The notes under the pieces were generated by a model. The model saw nothing but the letters and a program-made list of their open reading frames with translations, was not told where the DNA came from and made no database searches. Of a stretch of DNA of 64,000 nt, positions 37,268-49,265 are shown piece by piece. The DNA lies in the NCBI GenBank assembly GCA_947561585.1, contig CANNZV010000333.1, positions 186,001-250,000 of the forward strand, in the 5' to 3' direction. This stretch comes from Caprella mutica (taxonomy: Eukaryota; Arthropoda; Malacostraca; Amphipoda; Caprellidae). Positions within the stretch are counted from its first letter, which is position 1. The number at the start of each line of letters is the position of its first letter. Made by a program: the position numbers and the translations under genes.

Positions 37268-39043
37268 TGGAACACGTCGAAACTTATTGCACAATGTCGA
37301 AACTTAATGGATTATGTCGAAACTTATTGGAACACGTCGATACTTAATGGATCATGTCGAAATTCATTGAAACATTTCGAAAGTTGTTGAAACATGTTGA
37401 AACTTAATGGAACACGTCGAAACTTATTGTAAAATGTCGAAACTAAATGGATTATGTCGAAACTTATTAGAACACGTTGAAACTTAATGGATCATGTCGA
37501 AACTTATTAGAACATGTCGAAACCTATTGGAGCATGACGAAACTTATTGGAACATGTCGAAACTTATACGAGCATGTCGAAAATTATTGGAACATGTCGA
37601 AACTTATTGGTGCATGTCGAAACTTATTGGAACACATCGAAACTTATTGGATCATGTCGAAACTTATTGGAACATGTCGAAACTTATTGGAACACGTCAA
37701 AACTTATTGGAACATGTCGAAACTTATTGGTGCATGTCGAAACTTATTGGAACATGTCGAAACTTATTGGAACACATCGAAACTTATTGGATCATGTCGA
37801 AACTTATTGGAACATGTCGAAACTTATTGGAACACGTCAAAACTTATTGGAACATGTCGAAACTTATCGGAACATGTCGAAACTTATTGGAACACATCGA
37901 AACTTATTGGATCATGTCGAAACTTATTGGAACATGTCGAAACTTATTGGAACACGTCAAAACTTATTGGAACATGTCGAAACTTATTGGAACATGTCGA
38001 AACTTATTGGAACACGTCGAAACTTATCGGAACACGTCGAAACTTATTGGAACATGTCGAAACTTATTGGAACATGTCGAAACTTATTGGAACACGTCGA
38101 AACTTATCGGAACACGTCGAAACTTATTGGAACATGTCGAAACTTATTGGAACACTTCAAAACTAATTGGAACATGTCGAAACTTATTGGAACACGGTGA
38201 AACTTATTGGAACATGTCGAAACTTATTGAAGCATGTCGAAACTTATTGCAACAAGTCGAAATTTATTGGAACACGTCGAAACTTATTGGAACACGTCAA
38301 AACTTATTAGAACATGTCAAAACTTTTTTGATCATGTCAAAACTTATTGGAACATGTCGAAACTTATTGGAACATGGCGAAACTTATTGGAACATGTTGA
38401 AACTTATTGGAACACGTCGAAACTTATTGGAACATTTCAAAACATATTTGAACATGTCGAAACTTATTGGAACACGTCGAAACTTATTGGAACACGTCGA
38501 AACTTATTGGAACACGTCGAAACTTATTGGAACATTTCGAAAGTTGTTGGAATATGTCGAAACTGATTGGAACATGTCGAAAGTTGTTGGAACTTGTCGA
38601 AAGTTATTGGAACATGTCGAAAGTTGTTGGAACTGGTCGAATGTTATTGGAACATGTCGAAAGTTGTTGGAACTTGTCAAAAGTTGTTGTAACAAGTCGA
38701 AACTTATTGGAACATGTCGAAAGTTGTTGGAACATGTCGAAACTTATTGGAACATGTCAAAAGTTGTTGTAACAAGTCGAAACTTATTGGAACATGTCGA
38801 AAGTTGTTGGAACATGTCGAAACTTATTGGAACATGTCGAAAGTTGTTGGAACATCTTGAAAGTTGTTGGAACATGTCGAAAGTTGTTGGAACATGTCGA
38901 AAGTTGTTGGAACATCTTGAAGGTTGTTGGAACATGTTGAAAGTTGTTGGAACATGTTGAAAGTTGTTGGAACATGTTGAAAGTTGTTGGAACTTGTTGA
39001 AAGTTGTTGGAACATGTTGAAAGTTGTTGGAACATGTTGCAAA
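37268..39043. repeat. 20-bp satellite, about 89 copies, two sequence types
   Basis: The unit is AACTTATTGGAACATGTCGA over most of the array. From about 38530 onward units of the type AAGTTGTTGGAACATGTCGA intermix, and from about 38830 they dominate, with CATGTTGA variants last. Three units make 60 bp, so all frames stay open and give long artefact translations (KLIGTCRNLLEHVETYWNM on plus, NNFRHVPTTFDMFQQLS on minus). A 260-bp internal block recurs near 37620-37980. Confidence 0.97.
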
Positions 39044-39049
39044 TGGTCT

Positions 39050-40290
39050 GAACGGATTCTTCAGTCTCATGTGGTTACTGAAGAATAATAAATGAAGTAA
39101 ACTTGGCCTCTCAGCAGTAAAAATGAAGAGAAATTTAACTGCATTGATTTTTAGAAAATTATTAAATTAATCTAGTTGCTTATTACTCTTAATTTTACTG
39201 ATCTCTAGTCTAATCTTACTAATTATTAGAACTTTGGTATTTTCTTTGAGTATCATTTCAAAATTCAATTTCTGACGTAATATTATAGAAATTTTATATG
39301 ATTTTGAAGTACCGAAAGATAGACACTTTGGATGATTACTAAACATCTTTCGGTAATCTCGTTTGACAGAAACAAAGTCTCGTAATTATAGAATCGATAT
39401 TTCTACGCAACTCAAAAGACACTTAATTAAAGGTTACATCGAAGATCTGAAATGTCACATTGAGACATTTTATCTAATGTCAAGATATTAGGTAGAGTGT
39501 ATGAAAAGTATTGAAGACATTGGCATTCTCGTTAAAATATTTAAAGACCATTGGTGATAATATTTAAAATGTTAGACAGCTGTGTATTGGATACTCTGAA
39601 AATAGAGATATGATAGCAATGGTTTTTAATAATGATATTATTAATGGAATACAAAGTTTGATGTAGGATTTTTTCCTTTTATCTATGTACTATTTATAAA
39701 TTCGTCGTTGTTCTAATAATTTAGTGCGAGAGAAGGCGGAACAAATTTACTTTCGAAAAAAAAATTGAAAGAGTTTAAATCATTTAATAGAAATTTTTAT
39801 GTTACATCAAGTGGTGATAATAATTAGGTTCAGTAATTAAAAATTAGAAAGGATAAAGGTTCGATAGCCACCATTGTGAAAAAATCCGTATGATGTAACT
39901 ACCACTCAGAGTCATAGACCCATTATTCTTCTTTCGTTAGCTAACTGATGATTCAATTTTCAGTGACTACGTCACTATAGGGTTTTTAAGTATCTGTAGT
40001 AACCTTAACTGACGAAATGTTATAGTACTTTTACACTTTATCCTTTGAATTATTGAGTTGCTTACATACCATTACCCATGTTACAATTTAATATATTGTA
40101 TATAAAGTAGTCCTTTGTTTACATCTCAATCTTCAGAGTGAGTTTTATCTGATGTAAATCTCAACCCAAACTAGCCTTGAAAGGAACCACTATGAATATT
40201 TTACTCCATTTCATCACCATAAATTGGTACTACGCAGCTGACCTGAGATGAGAAAAACTAAATCACTTTGCTTGAAATAAGAGTCTTGTG
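39050..40290. other. AT-rich DNA, no gene seen
   Basis: No recognised coding feature. A short inverted pair CCGAAAGAT and ATCTTTCGG lies at 39313-39353. Confidence 0.5.
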
Positions 40291-40296
40291 TATACT

Positions 40297-41165
40297 CACT
40301 TGAATGAAGTAAGTAAGTAAGTGAGTTGAATCTATTCACTTGAATGAATAAATTTGTTGTGTTAAATATAATCACTTGAATGAAATAATTACTTGACCAA
40401 ATGTACATTTGGCGTCATTATATTATTAATATTTGTATATTAATTCTATTAAACTAAACTTACAAAACCTAACATAAACTTTGCGTTCACATCATCAAAA
40501 ATTTGTGTTGTTGTTTTGTTTATCAAAGATGTAGGCTAATTTTTTTTTTATTTCGGGTAATTAAGAGTTGATCCAAAGAGACATGAAGAGAAAATGGCCT
40601 CCTGAAGAGGGGACAGTGAAAGTACGCTCCAGGTTGCCTACTCGGCTAGCACATTATCTAGACATCTATTGGTAAGAGACCTACACAGTCAGTCTGTATA
40701 GTGCTTACCAATGGATATAGCAAGGCAGAAGGAAGAGGAAAGAAGAAGAAATAGTTGAAGTTTCAAAAGAAATTTGAAGTAAAAGAAAGTCAAACTAAAA
40801 AGTAACAGAACAAATGAAGGTCTACCTAGAAGTACCCAAAATACAAAAATTGGGGGGGGGGTGATTCAAAACTCCTAGTTTTGCAGTCAGCCTCCTTATT
40901 TATAGTAAAATAAATTTCAATTTTCGAGCAATAAATACCTGCAATTTGTAATGAGGACAGAGCGATACACATTGTATTCACTGGCTCTAATTCATTAAAT
41001 TATGAGGATAAATGACGGTGTTGTCTTTCGGCCAAATAACCGACACGGAAACAAGTGAGTGTCTCGAAAATTATTCTCTGGAATGAACTAATTTAGTGTC
41101 GAATTTAGTCACTTGAAGGAATTAATTAATTGTGCTAAATTTATTCACTTAAATAAGTTGGCTGT
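40297..41165. repeat. scattered TCACTTGAATGAATAA-type repeats
   Basis: Words like TATTCACTTGAATGAATAA and TTGTTGTGTTAAAT recur at about 40300-40395. Diverged direct copies lie at 41090-41160. They could be the two ends of a decayed element of about 870 bp, but I see no clear inverted structure or target duplication. Confidence 0.3.
40662..40718 (+). ncRNA. candidate stem-loop (possible small RNA precursor)
   Basis: ATTGGTAAG (40668-40676) pairs with CTTACCAAT (40704-40712). An inner stem TACACAG / CTGTATA closes a 5-nt loop around 40689-40693. The base extends with further pairs (ACATCT against GGATAT). In total about 22-24 pairs form over 57 nt, with two small internal mismatches. This is the size of a short microRNA-like hairpin or of a tiny palindromic MITE. 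No expression evidence is available. Confidence 0.3.
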
Positions 41166-41639
41166 GTTTTGTATAATAGAACTTCACTTCATTTGGAACT
41201 TTGTTTCAATTAGATCTGTCGAATTTACATTAACACCACAGAATATTGAATTGTAATTTATACTGATATAACATTATAAAAATATGTTAATTGCGTATTT
41301 GTCACTTATTTTATGCAACATTTTGCTTCGTATTGCTAATCCATTTTTAGGTAATTTGATTTGATCAGATTAAATTAAATTAACATATCGTAACTGGAAT
41401 AAAATATTGCAGTGGATTAGTGATAATGAATGAATAGAAATACTATCAATTTGCATTATAATTGAATGTGATGTACTAACCCAAGCAAAAAGGTTTAATT
41501 CCCGGAATATTCCATCCATATCTCCATATCACAATTTGTTGCTAAAAGGAAATTCTTGTTACAATATTATTAGATGCTATTTAAATTCTTATAAAAGGGA
41601 ATATTCCAGGAGTAAAGATGAGTTATAATATTCGCTAGG

Positions 41640-42135
41640 ATATTCAAGCAATACTGCATTTCAATTGCATTCCGTACGAAACAGTTCAGAACATTCATGA
41701 ACTAATATATTTATGATAGTATTCAAATCTGATTATCCCTTAAATATCTCCAAAATTATCAAAATAGTTATGTAGGTATTCTCAATGTGAAAAGAGAATG
41801 ATCATCTTTGGAGCCATTGCGATTTACTGTATTCTTTTAGAAATAAAAAGAGAATGTCACTGGAATCGAGAAATAAATCTTACTGCCTAAATAATTCTTT
41901 TGAATATTCCTGGCACTATAATATATCTATTTATTTCAGATATGAATATCCCATTGGGAATGATTAAGGGATATTCCTGGAACGTTCTAAATATATAGCA
42001 TTCATTTCAAAATAAATAAGGAAATGAATAAAAATGTATATTCCTGGAACTATATCTAATTAGTAATATCTTAATGAGTAATATGAAAGAATGTTCCTGG
42101 AACGTCAAGAATATCTATTACATGTTTCAAAACAG
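41640..42135. repeat. degenerate 50-75 bp tandem repeats with TATTCCTGGAAC core
   Basis: The core TATTCCTGGAAC or a close variant recurs at about 41907, 41972, 42040 and 42093. Between cores lies ATATCTATTTATTTCA-like sequence. Copies are strongly diverged. A related GGAATATTCCA palindrome occurs near 41501. Confidence 0.55.
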
Positions 42136-42149
42136 CATAGGGATGTCAA

Positions 42150-42700
42150 TGAAATCAAATGTAAAAACTATGATCTCTTTAAAAAGTTTTTTTATAAATC
42201 CGTTGGATTAATTTAATATATTTGGTAATTATATTTCCCTGTGAATAATGAAGAGATGTTCTCCTTTGTGCTCCTTTTTTGAGGAAAATTTCCTATCTTT
42301 ATACTCCTATATTTGAGAACAGTGTTCAAGCGTGATGTCATCCGCTTATGCAGATTTTCTCGTCTGAAAAATACTAATTATTTAGATGCAGTGGTGGGAA
42401 ACATAATTAACACAAATGCTGGTACATTTTAACTATAAAGATACAGTATACTATTAAATAATAATAACAATTAATTCCAACCGAAATGAATTTTATTTAC
42501 TCACTTTTACTTGTGAAAAAAGAATTCTTACATGACCAAAAAACATATTATCTTAAATTAAATGGCATATATTTCTATCTTTTATTGAGTTCAAATGCTA
42601 CCAGTCTATTCCTGTACTTCTCATTAAAGATTTGCTCACATTAAGGGGTATTTTGTCCCGATCTTCTTGACTTATTGTCTTCAATGTTCCTGATATTTGT
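42150..42700. other. AT-rich DNA, no gene seen
   Basis: No recognised feature before the Tc1 fragment. Confidence 0.5.
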
Positions 42701-42709
42701 TTGTCCACA

Positions 42710-42815
42710 GACTTGAACCCAATGGAAAATTTATTGGGAAAAGAGCACCTACAAATATCGAGAGCTTGAAGTCAAGAAGAGTTTGGAAAAATACCTCACA
42801 TGTGTACAAATATAT
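42710..42815 (+). pseudogene. Tc1-like transposase C-terminal fragment
   Basis: Encodes DLNPMENLLGKRAP followed by a basic stretch. It matches the third-catalytic-residue region of Tc1 transposases, where DLNPIEN leads into W and a lysine/arginine-rich segment. The usual tryptophan is replaced by leucine. Nothing upstream is recognisable as the rest of the transposase. The open frame continues to 43008 into an unrelated repeat. Confidence 0.6.
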
Positions 42816-42892
42816 AAACTGTAAATCATCTTTTGAATGCAATAAAACATATAGCTACCACAAAATATTAAATCTATATCTATTATCTATAC

Positions 42893-43811
42893 TATTATAT
42901 GAGCTGCGTCCGTCTGTCTGTCCGTGTGTCACACTTTTTATTAAGAAACACGTATTAAAAGGAGAAACAAATCTTTTGTGGCAGTATCATGACTACGGGC
43001 TACAATAATAATTGACAATAATTATTCAAAAAAATTACATTTTGGCTATTGAGATTTTTTTTGTTTAGTCAGAATATATGTATCCATAATACGTAATTTC
43101 ATTCGAATACAATTTAGATTCAATAACAGGTACTGTACTGAATAATACTATACTATACTATACTATACTAGTAGTATACTATACTAGTATACTATACTAT
43201 ACTATACTATACTATAATAATAAGAGCCGCGTCCATCTGTCCGTCTATCCGTCCGTCCGTGTTACAAAATGGGTTAAACAATAAACAGTCATTCCATCAA
43301 CAGCGCTTCATAAAGTTGGTGTAAATAAAAGAAACCGTAATAGAAAAGGCAAACTAATAATTTGCTGCAGTATCATGACTACGGGGGTCACATGAAAATT
43401 ATTAATTGAAAATATGAGTTTTCCATATAGAGTAAAAAAAATAATATTTGATAATTTAAATATATTGTATATATATGTATGCATATGATTGTAATTTAAT
43501 CCCATTAGCTATATTAATTGAACTCTCACTGATTGAACAATAGGTACTGCACTAGTATACTATAAATAGAGCCGCGTCCGTCTGTCCGTCCGTGTGTCAC
43601 AAAATGGGTTAGATAGCATTCTATCAACAGCGCTTCATAAAGTTGGTGTAAATAAGAAAAAAATCAAAGAAACAGTAATAGAAAAGGAAAATTAATAATT
43701 TGCTGCAGTATCATTACTACGGAGTCACACGAAAATTATTAATTGGAAATATAAAAGTTTTGATTCTAAAGAGTGAAAAATATAATTTTTGATAAATTGA
43801 ATATATTATTT
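42893..43811 (+). repeat. three tandem Helitron-like terminal units
   Basis: Units start near 42893, 43215 and 43560, each with GAGC(T/C)GCGTCCGTCTGTC-type sequence and then GTCACAAAATGGGTTA. They continue with GCAGTATCATGACTACGG, and the first two end near GATT(C/G)AA(C)AA(T)AGGTACTG. The third is cut at 43811 by the Helitron end. A TATAC-type microsatellite (43147-43215) separates the first two. The CTATACTATnnnAGAGCnGCGTCCGTC start looks like Helitron 5' ends I know from other invertebrates, but this is from memory of style only. Confidence 0.6.
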
Positions 43812-43840
43812 CTAGTGTACCCGTGCCGTCATAAATGACG
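43812..43840 (-). other. Helitron 3' terminal hairpin and CTAG end
   Basis: On the minus strand CGTCAT, TT, ATGACG forms a perfect six-pair stem. It is followed by GCACGGGTACACTAG, placing CTAG 11 nt after the stem. A hairpin about 10-12 nt before CTRR is the standard Helitron replication terminator. The next base outside is A rather than the usual T, a small misfit. Confidence 0.7.
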
Positions 43841-44077
43841 ACAATTGTTGAATACATTTGGTCGATTTTTTAAAAAGAAAAATTAATAGTTGGAACAGTG
43901 ATAAAACACAATATTATAATGAAACACATATAAATACGTACGAAACATCTTTATCTTATAAAATTATAATTGTTTGAACTAAATACTAAAAATCATGAGC
44001 CTGTTCGAAGATCAACTTAGTAACTCTAACAAAACTACCTTTTTTGTGAATATTCTGTTTCTATTGATTGTTCCTTG

Positions 44078-46190
44078 GTTTGCGTTATTGCTTACACAAA
44101 TTCTTAGATTATTTCTGTTCCGAGTTCTGCTCAATGCCACGTAAAGTTAACCTTGACTGAAGACTGGTGATGGTAGAAAAATTCCAACTTTGTCAAAACT
44201 TTGTCCCTGTGATTTGTTGATGGTTATTACAAAGGCCGGTATTAAAGGAAATTGTTGTCTGGTCATGGTGATTGGTAAGGTCGTGTCACTTGGAGATATA
44301 TTTATTCTTGGAATAAAAACTTGCTCAGTTCTTTTATTTCCACTCAGAATTTCACCATGAATATACAGTTCATTAAAAGATTTGACTAATATTCGAGTTC
44401 CATTCAATAGACCTTTTAATGGATTTAAGTTTCGTTTGAGCATTGCTATAGAACTTTAGAACCTTTCTTCAGTTTTAATTCATGTGGTGGCACTCCGGAT
44501 GGAGTCAAAGAGTTCAGAAACTCAACTGGATAATTGAAAGCTGTCTCATCATTTTCAGTAGTTATAGTAACAACGCTTTTATATGTTGTTATTTCTCCAG
44601 GGAATATAGCAAGTATCTTGTTGTTTATTTTAAGAGAATCAACATTTTTAGGAGTCAGGATAATTTTGGAGGCCACATTTTCTATACCGTCGACACCATC
44701 CAGAATCAATCCCGTTGATGTCATTTCTTGCGATATTTCTATTAAATCATTTGAAATTTCTTCCTCATTTATAATGTTCCATTTCCGATATCCAAGAGCC
44801 ACCGGTTGAAGTCTTCTTGTCCTGTAATACGCATATTTTCTGTAAGACTCAATTTGTTTACGTGTCTCCAAAGAACAGATTGTTTTATCGATGATTCAAT
44901 TATTTCTGCGTTTGATCCTCTTGGAATAACTGGAGCTGTTTGACGAAAGCCTGCATCGAGTAAAATAACTTTACCACCAAACGGTTTAGTGCAATTCATT
45001 ACTGATTTCAAAAGATAATCAATTATACGCAGGACATTGCTGGACAGAATTGATGCTTCATCAATTATCAAAAGTTGAGCCAATTATTTCAACTTTTCAG
45101 AACAATCAGATGGTACTCTCATTCTAGACGATGAATTTTCAAGTATTGGCACAGGTAATTTTATACCACCATGTAGGGTTCTGCCATCTATAAGTAGATC
45201 CGCGGCAATACCTGTAGTAGCGTACGGCAGAACAGTTTCATTCTGACTCTTCAAGACACTGATCAACCTGTTATATAGGTATGTTTTTCCGTTCCTCCAG
45301 GGCAATCTAAAAAGAAGAATCTTCATTCTCTCCCTTTATCATTGATAGCTGCGATAATAGTATCAAAGACATATCGTTGGGAATCAGTAAGAGTTGCAAT
45401 GATGGTCTCGACAGCATTTGCTTGAACTTCTTCATTATCATTATTATTTTCATTCACGAATGGAACATTATTAAATGGTAGATGCAAGTCACTGCAATGT
45501 ATTCCGTGCATTAATAATGTTAATTCAATATCTTGCAAAGATTTTTGCACAGCTACTTCTCTAACATTGGTCAGTGCAAAGTCTTCAATGAAATGCACAA
45601 ATGAGAGCAAATAATAATGTCTCAGTTGTTGGGGCATGCTTTGTAAAGAAGCTTCTGTCATACATGATCGCCATTCTTCGTCATTTTGCAGCAAATTTCA
45701 GTGGCTTGCAGCTTCTTTGTAAGTATCATAAATGATTTCATCAACTGTTCGCAACTCTGCAAAACTGCAGGCTCCTCTGACATGTATTAACAGTAGTCGT
45801 AAATGGAAACGTTCTTCATCTCTTGGACTGACTGTGTTCAATCTAAGTATTATTTTCTCTTGGCCTCTCACTCGTGGTTTCCATGAATTGATTTATTTGT
45901 TAAACACGTAGTGGTAGGGTATTTCTGTGTAGAAAAACTGACGTGCGTTAGCAACTACTTGATTAAGCTAAAACCATACAGTTAATGGAGTATTTCTGTT
46001 TGCTGCTCTTTCCAAAGTACCTATTTCATCGCCTTCTTCAAAATAAATGAGTTGCTCTTGAGGCAAGTGAACAGCCTAACGTATAACACTGTGAGATCTT
46101 CCATGCATCTTGTTTCGAAGCAATTTCCACATGTCTTCTGGAGCACTTACATATCGCGCGTCCAAGTGATGGGTTACTTCGTCGCAATTG
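44078..46190 (-). pseudogene. Helitron Pif1-like helicase domain, broken
   Basis: Read from about 46190 down to 44078 on the minus strand. It starts with linker sequence containing APEDMWKLL and RDEERFHLRLLLIHVRGA, typical of Helitron proteins between Rep and helicase. A Walker A region near 45300 retains GKTYLYN, but the preceding glycine loop is in another frame, so a frameshift sits inside the P-loop. Motif II reads LLIDEASILSS (near 45060) and motif III has a disturbed DAGFRQTAPV. Motif V reads PAFVITINKSQGQSFDKVGI (near 44200), and motif VI LYVALSR follows an in-frame stop near 44130. At least four breaks make it inactive. Confidence 0.9.
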
Positions 46191-47097
46191 GCTGTAACGT
46201 TTCCTGTAACTTCGTTTACATTTAAATGAATAGAGTCGTAGCCTTTGTAAACATATTTAAAAATGTACTTAACAGAAGTAACTGAGGAGCATATTTAAAC
46301 ATTTATATGACAGTTGAATTTGTGGCATAAGAATTTGTTGTAAGGAACCACATACCTATTATCAAAGGTTCTACTTCCAACTTGTACGCTTGCAGCAAAA
46401 CGTCGTTTATATGATGGATAACCGTTTGCTGTCATTTTTGTTTCATTCTGAAATTCCTTTGGGAATTTTTTTGTGCAAATACCATTTTCCATGCAGGATG
46501 TATTGGGTCGTTGATCTCCACAATTTCCATGGAGCATGCATTTTTAACAATTTCATGGAGTTGCGGTTCCGTTCTCAGGTATTGCAGCACACACTATGTC
46601 GTTGATTTTCGCTGGATCATTCGAGCTGTCAATTGTATTTAAAATTACCAGAATGTGAGAATGAGGTAAATCTCTCTTTTGGAATTACATGGAATAGTAA
46701 TATGCTTCATTTTTTCCTAAAATGTGTTTCTTATTTATATCTTCCAAAAGCTCTTGAAGTTTTAAACTGAATACTCTTGCCACCAAATCGGGTCGATCTG
46801 ATGCACTTTGGCCTTTAAATAAATTTTCTTGAATTTCCGGCCAGTTTGGATTGCAGATTATAGTGATAAATAAATCAGGTGGACCATGTTTACGTACAAT
46901 GGCCATTGTATCTTGGTATCTTTCTCTCATGTTCCGTGGAGAACCTTGGAAAGATGAGGGAAAAATTACAGTTCGTCCTATTTGCATTCCTAAATCATTC
47001 CTTGCATTATTTAAATGATCTGCCAATCCACTGTACTGTTCTACTCTCAGTCGATTCTGTTGATTTTTGATGAAATTCAAGTTGTTTGCTTCCACTT
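46190..47097 (-). pseudogene. Helitron Rep (HUH endonuclease) domain, broken
   Basis: Residues such as RTVIFPSSFQGSPRNMRERY and PDLFITIICNPNWPEI (47000-46850) match the Helitron-like N domain. The metal-binding HUH motif appears as KRDLPHSHILVIL near 46650, just after an in-frame stop. The catalytic tyrosine motif KYIFKYVYKG is at about 46245-46275, after another stop following NCHINV. All key catalytic residues of the rolling-circle nuclease are therefore still legible. The domain is broken by only a few stops, and its upstream coding is separated by the inserted element at 47119-48311. Confidence 0.9.
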
Positions 47098-47118
47098 GGA
47101 GATATGAATCTACTGCCC

Positions 47119-48311
47119 GGGTCTAGGCTGATTTTCCGAAAACGAATTGGCCGAAACCAAGTTTTCCGAAAACTAATTCGTCGAAACAGATTTTCCGAAT
47201 GCGTGTTTGCCGAATCCCATATTAGCCGAAAACCAGTTTTCCGAAATACGGATTTGCCGAAGGACAAATTTTCCGATTGACGAATTTGTGGAAAATCAAA
47301 TTTAATGTATTCAAAATAACATTCTGTGGAACTTTGTAGTTCTCATCATTATATCTTATGCATAAAAAACACATTTCTTATATGAATATGACATTGCTAT
47401 ATAAATTTGTGTTCCGCTAATTGGCAGTAAAAATAAAAGGTAGATAGAAATCAATGTTTTTTACTGAAACAAATATATATTCATGCAAGTGACACTATCG
47501 TTGAAGCCAGAGGTATATTGGGAAGATATAAACAAAACTAATAATTATGCTATCCATTACTAAATATTTTATATTCTAAACACAATAAACGGAATAAATA
47601 TTAATATACCAGCCACAAGTCCAAAACACACCTTCTGTACGGAATACTATTAACAACTGAATCCAAAATAAGAATCCCGTGCGTCTTTATATGGTGTATT
47701 TATACAAAGAATTTTAGTTAAGTAATCACACAAAGTTGTTTACATGTAGTTTATTTAACTTGCCTTGATTTATATCATTTCGGCATTATAACAAAGCAAT
47801 ACAAATGGATTATTCACAAAAAAATGAATAAACACGTTATAGTAACACACAATCCAAAAACAAGCCAAACTCTCAAATGAATGAAATATAACATGCACCC
47901 AAAACTGACTGACTGAAACTGACTGAATAAAGCTTGAACGTCTTTAAAATAGTATCAAAGACAAAGGATCATTTAGTGGTACAAAGATTAACAGTTAGAG
48001 ATGGAATAAATAAAGGATCAATTTTAGTGTAACTAAAGCTTATGATTTCGTTTCTTTTCTGTAACTTTTTGTATACTTCTACATTTGTTGGTTTTAAATA
48101 AGTCTTTCGGTAAATTTGACTTTCGGCAAATTTGTATTTCGGCGAATTTGTCTTTCGGCCAATCTGCACTTGGGCAAATCCGTTTTCGACAAATTTTGGT
48201 TTCAGCAAATTCGTATTCTGAGAATCCGTTTCGGCAAATTAGGATTCGGCGAATTAGTTTTTGGAGAATTTGGTTTCGGCCAATTCGTTATCGGAAAAAC
48301 AGCCGGATACC
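47119..48311. mobile_element. nonautonomous DNA transposon, family A, copy 2
   Basis: Perfect 9-bp duplication CTACTGCCC (47110-47118 and 48312-48320). The left end is GGGTCTAGGCTGATTTTCC. The right end read from outside is GGTATCCGGCTGTTTTTCC. Each end carries about ten units spaced 15 bp with the core CCGAAAACGAATT. The interior is homologous in reverse complement to the copy at 12410-13458. It is inserted in the Helitron coding region, so it is younger than that Helitron. Open frames over its ends (FRKTGFRPI-type repeats) are artefacts. Confidence 0.95.
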
Positions 48312-48334
48312 CTACTGCCCATTGCTGGAAAAGT

Positions 48335-49255
48335 TTTCCACCGTGAAGTATTGGGTTAAATTCATTATCTCTAATTGCTGTGAGTGCAACTTTATGTTAT
48401 AACATCGATATATTTCCTCGTCGAATATTCGGTCTGTCGTTTACATTTCCCACCATATTTGGTTGCCATCCTGGTTCACCGAATGGGAAAAATAAAGCAT
48501 AAGTCTTGGGATCTAAGTTGGGACTCACAATATTTAGATTTATCAATGGAGCATCTTCGTTTCTTGGGTACACTCGAAAATCTCTATTAAAGGGAGACTC
48601 TCCATCTTGGTTCCTGAAAACCATTGCAATTTCATTCACATTCGGTAGATTATACGTTCTTCTGTCTGCAGTGCGATCCCTGTTAAAAATAATGTTGACA
48701 ATAGGTATTTCTCTGCCTTCACGAAGTGCACTCTCATGCTCCTGATACTCAACTTCTTTAATAGTCTTATATGAAGCAGCATAAACGTTGTTTTCACGAA
48801 TTATTCGATCTAAATTTGTCATGATTTGTGGAATGCATCGATGATTTGCATCATATGCAAGTCTTATATTGTTCGCGGTAGATGAATCAATCACATAGAG
48901 TTGGGCAAATTGCCTATGTTCACCATTAATCGGATGCATGTTTGACGTTCGATGATACACTTGCCCATGAACCTTAAATCAATACGGACCTCTTCCAGGA
49001 GGTTCTGCAATTTGGGCACCCGATGATGCAAATGATAATGCAGAGATGTATAGTCTAATGCATTCTTTAAAAAATTAATAATGAGGATTGAAGGTGTCAG
49101 AGATCAATGAACGCATAACATATACTCGGGATTCCTTCCTTCGAATTGAAGGAAGTATTTTACCTTTATGGCAGCAACTGTTGAAATGTCCATCCGCAGG
49201 TTTTTCGGAAGCGAAATGTTTAGCTCGGCAAGATCTACAAAGAATAGTCATTTCA
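48335..49255 (-). pseudogene. Helitron N-terminal region, broken
   Basis: Begins near 49255 with MTILCRSCRAKHFASE, then HFNSCCHKGKI, a cysteine/histidine cluster typical of the start of Helitron proteins. After one or two stops it continues at 48960 with NGEHRQFAQLYVID, then NLDPKTYALFFPFGEPGW near 48490. That segment normally leads straight into the Rep domain found at 47097, so the two were one reading frame before the insertion at 47119-48311. Confidence 0.85.
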
Positions 49256-49265
49256 CCGTAGTTGT

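Larger units (their letters stand above)
43812..49265 (-). mobile_element. autonomous-type Helitron, decayed and interrupted
   Basis: The minus strand encodes, in order, a cysteine-rich N-terminal region, the Helitron Rep (HUH) domain and a Pif1-type helicase. All are broken by stops and frameshifts. The 3' terminus is visible at 43812-43840: a CGTCAT/ATGACG hairpin followed by GCACGGGTACACTAG. A family A nonautonomous element interrupts the coding region at 47119-48311. The 5' end is not sharply defined, because a piece of the Helitron-like unit resumes at about 49266. Confidence 0.85.

Noticed and set aside
37477..39070. A 488-codon open frame and several others in the 20-bp array
   Set aside because: A 20-bp unit without stop words stays open in all frames. 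The translated pattern has no non-repetitive part.
44482..44809. Plus-strand open frames opposite the Helitron helicase
   Set aside because: They are antisense shadows of the helicase reading. The minus-strand motifs explain the sequence.
47007..48346. Basic FRKTGFRPI-like proteins on both strands
   Set aside because: They are translations of the 15-bp end repeats of the family A transposon.
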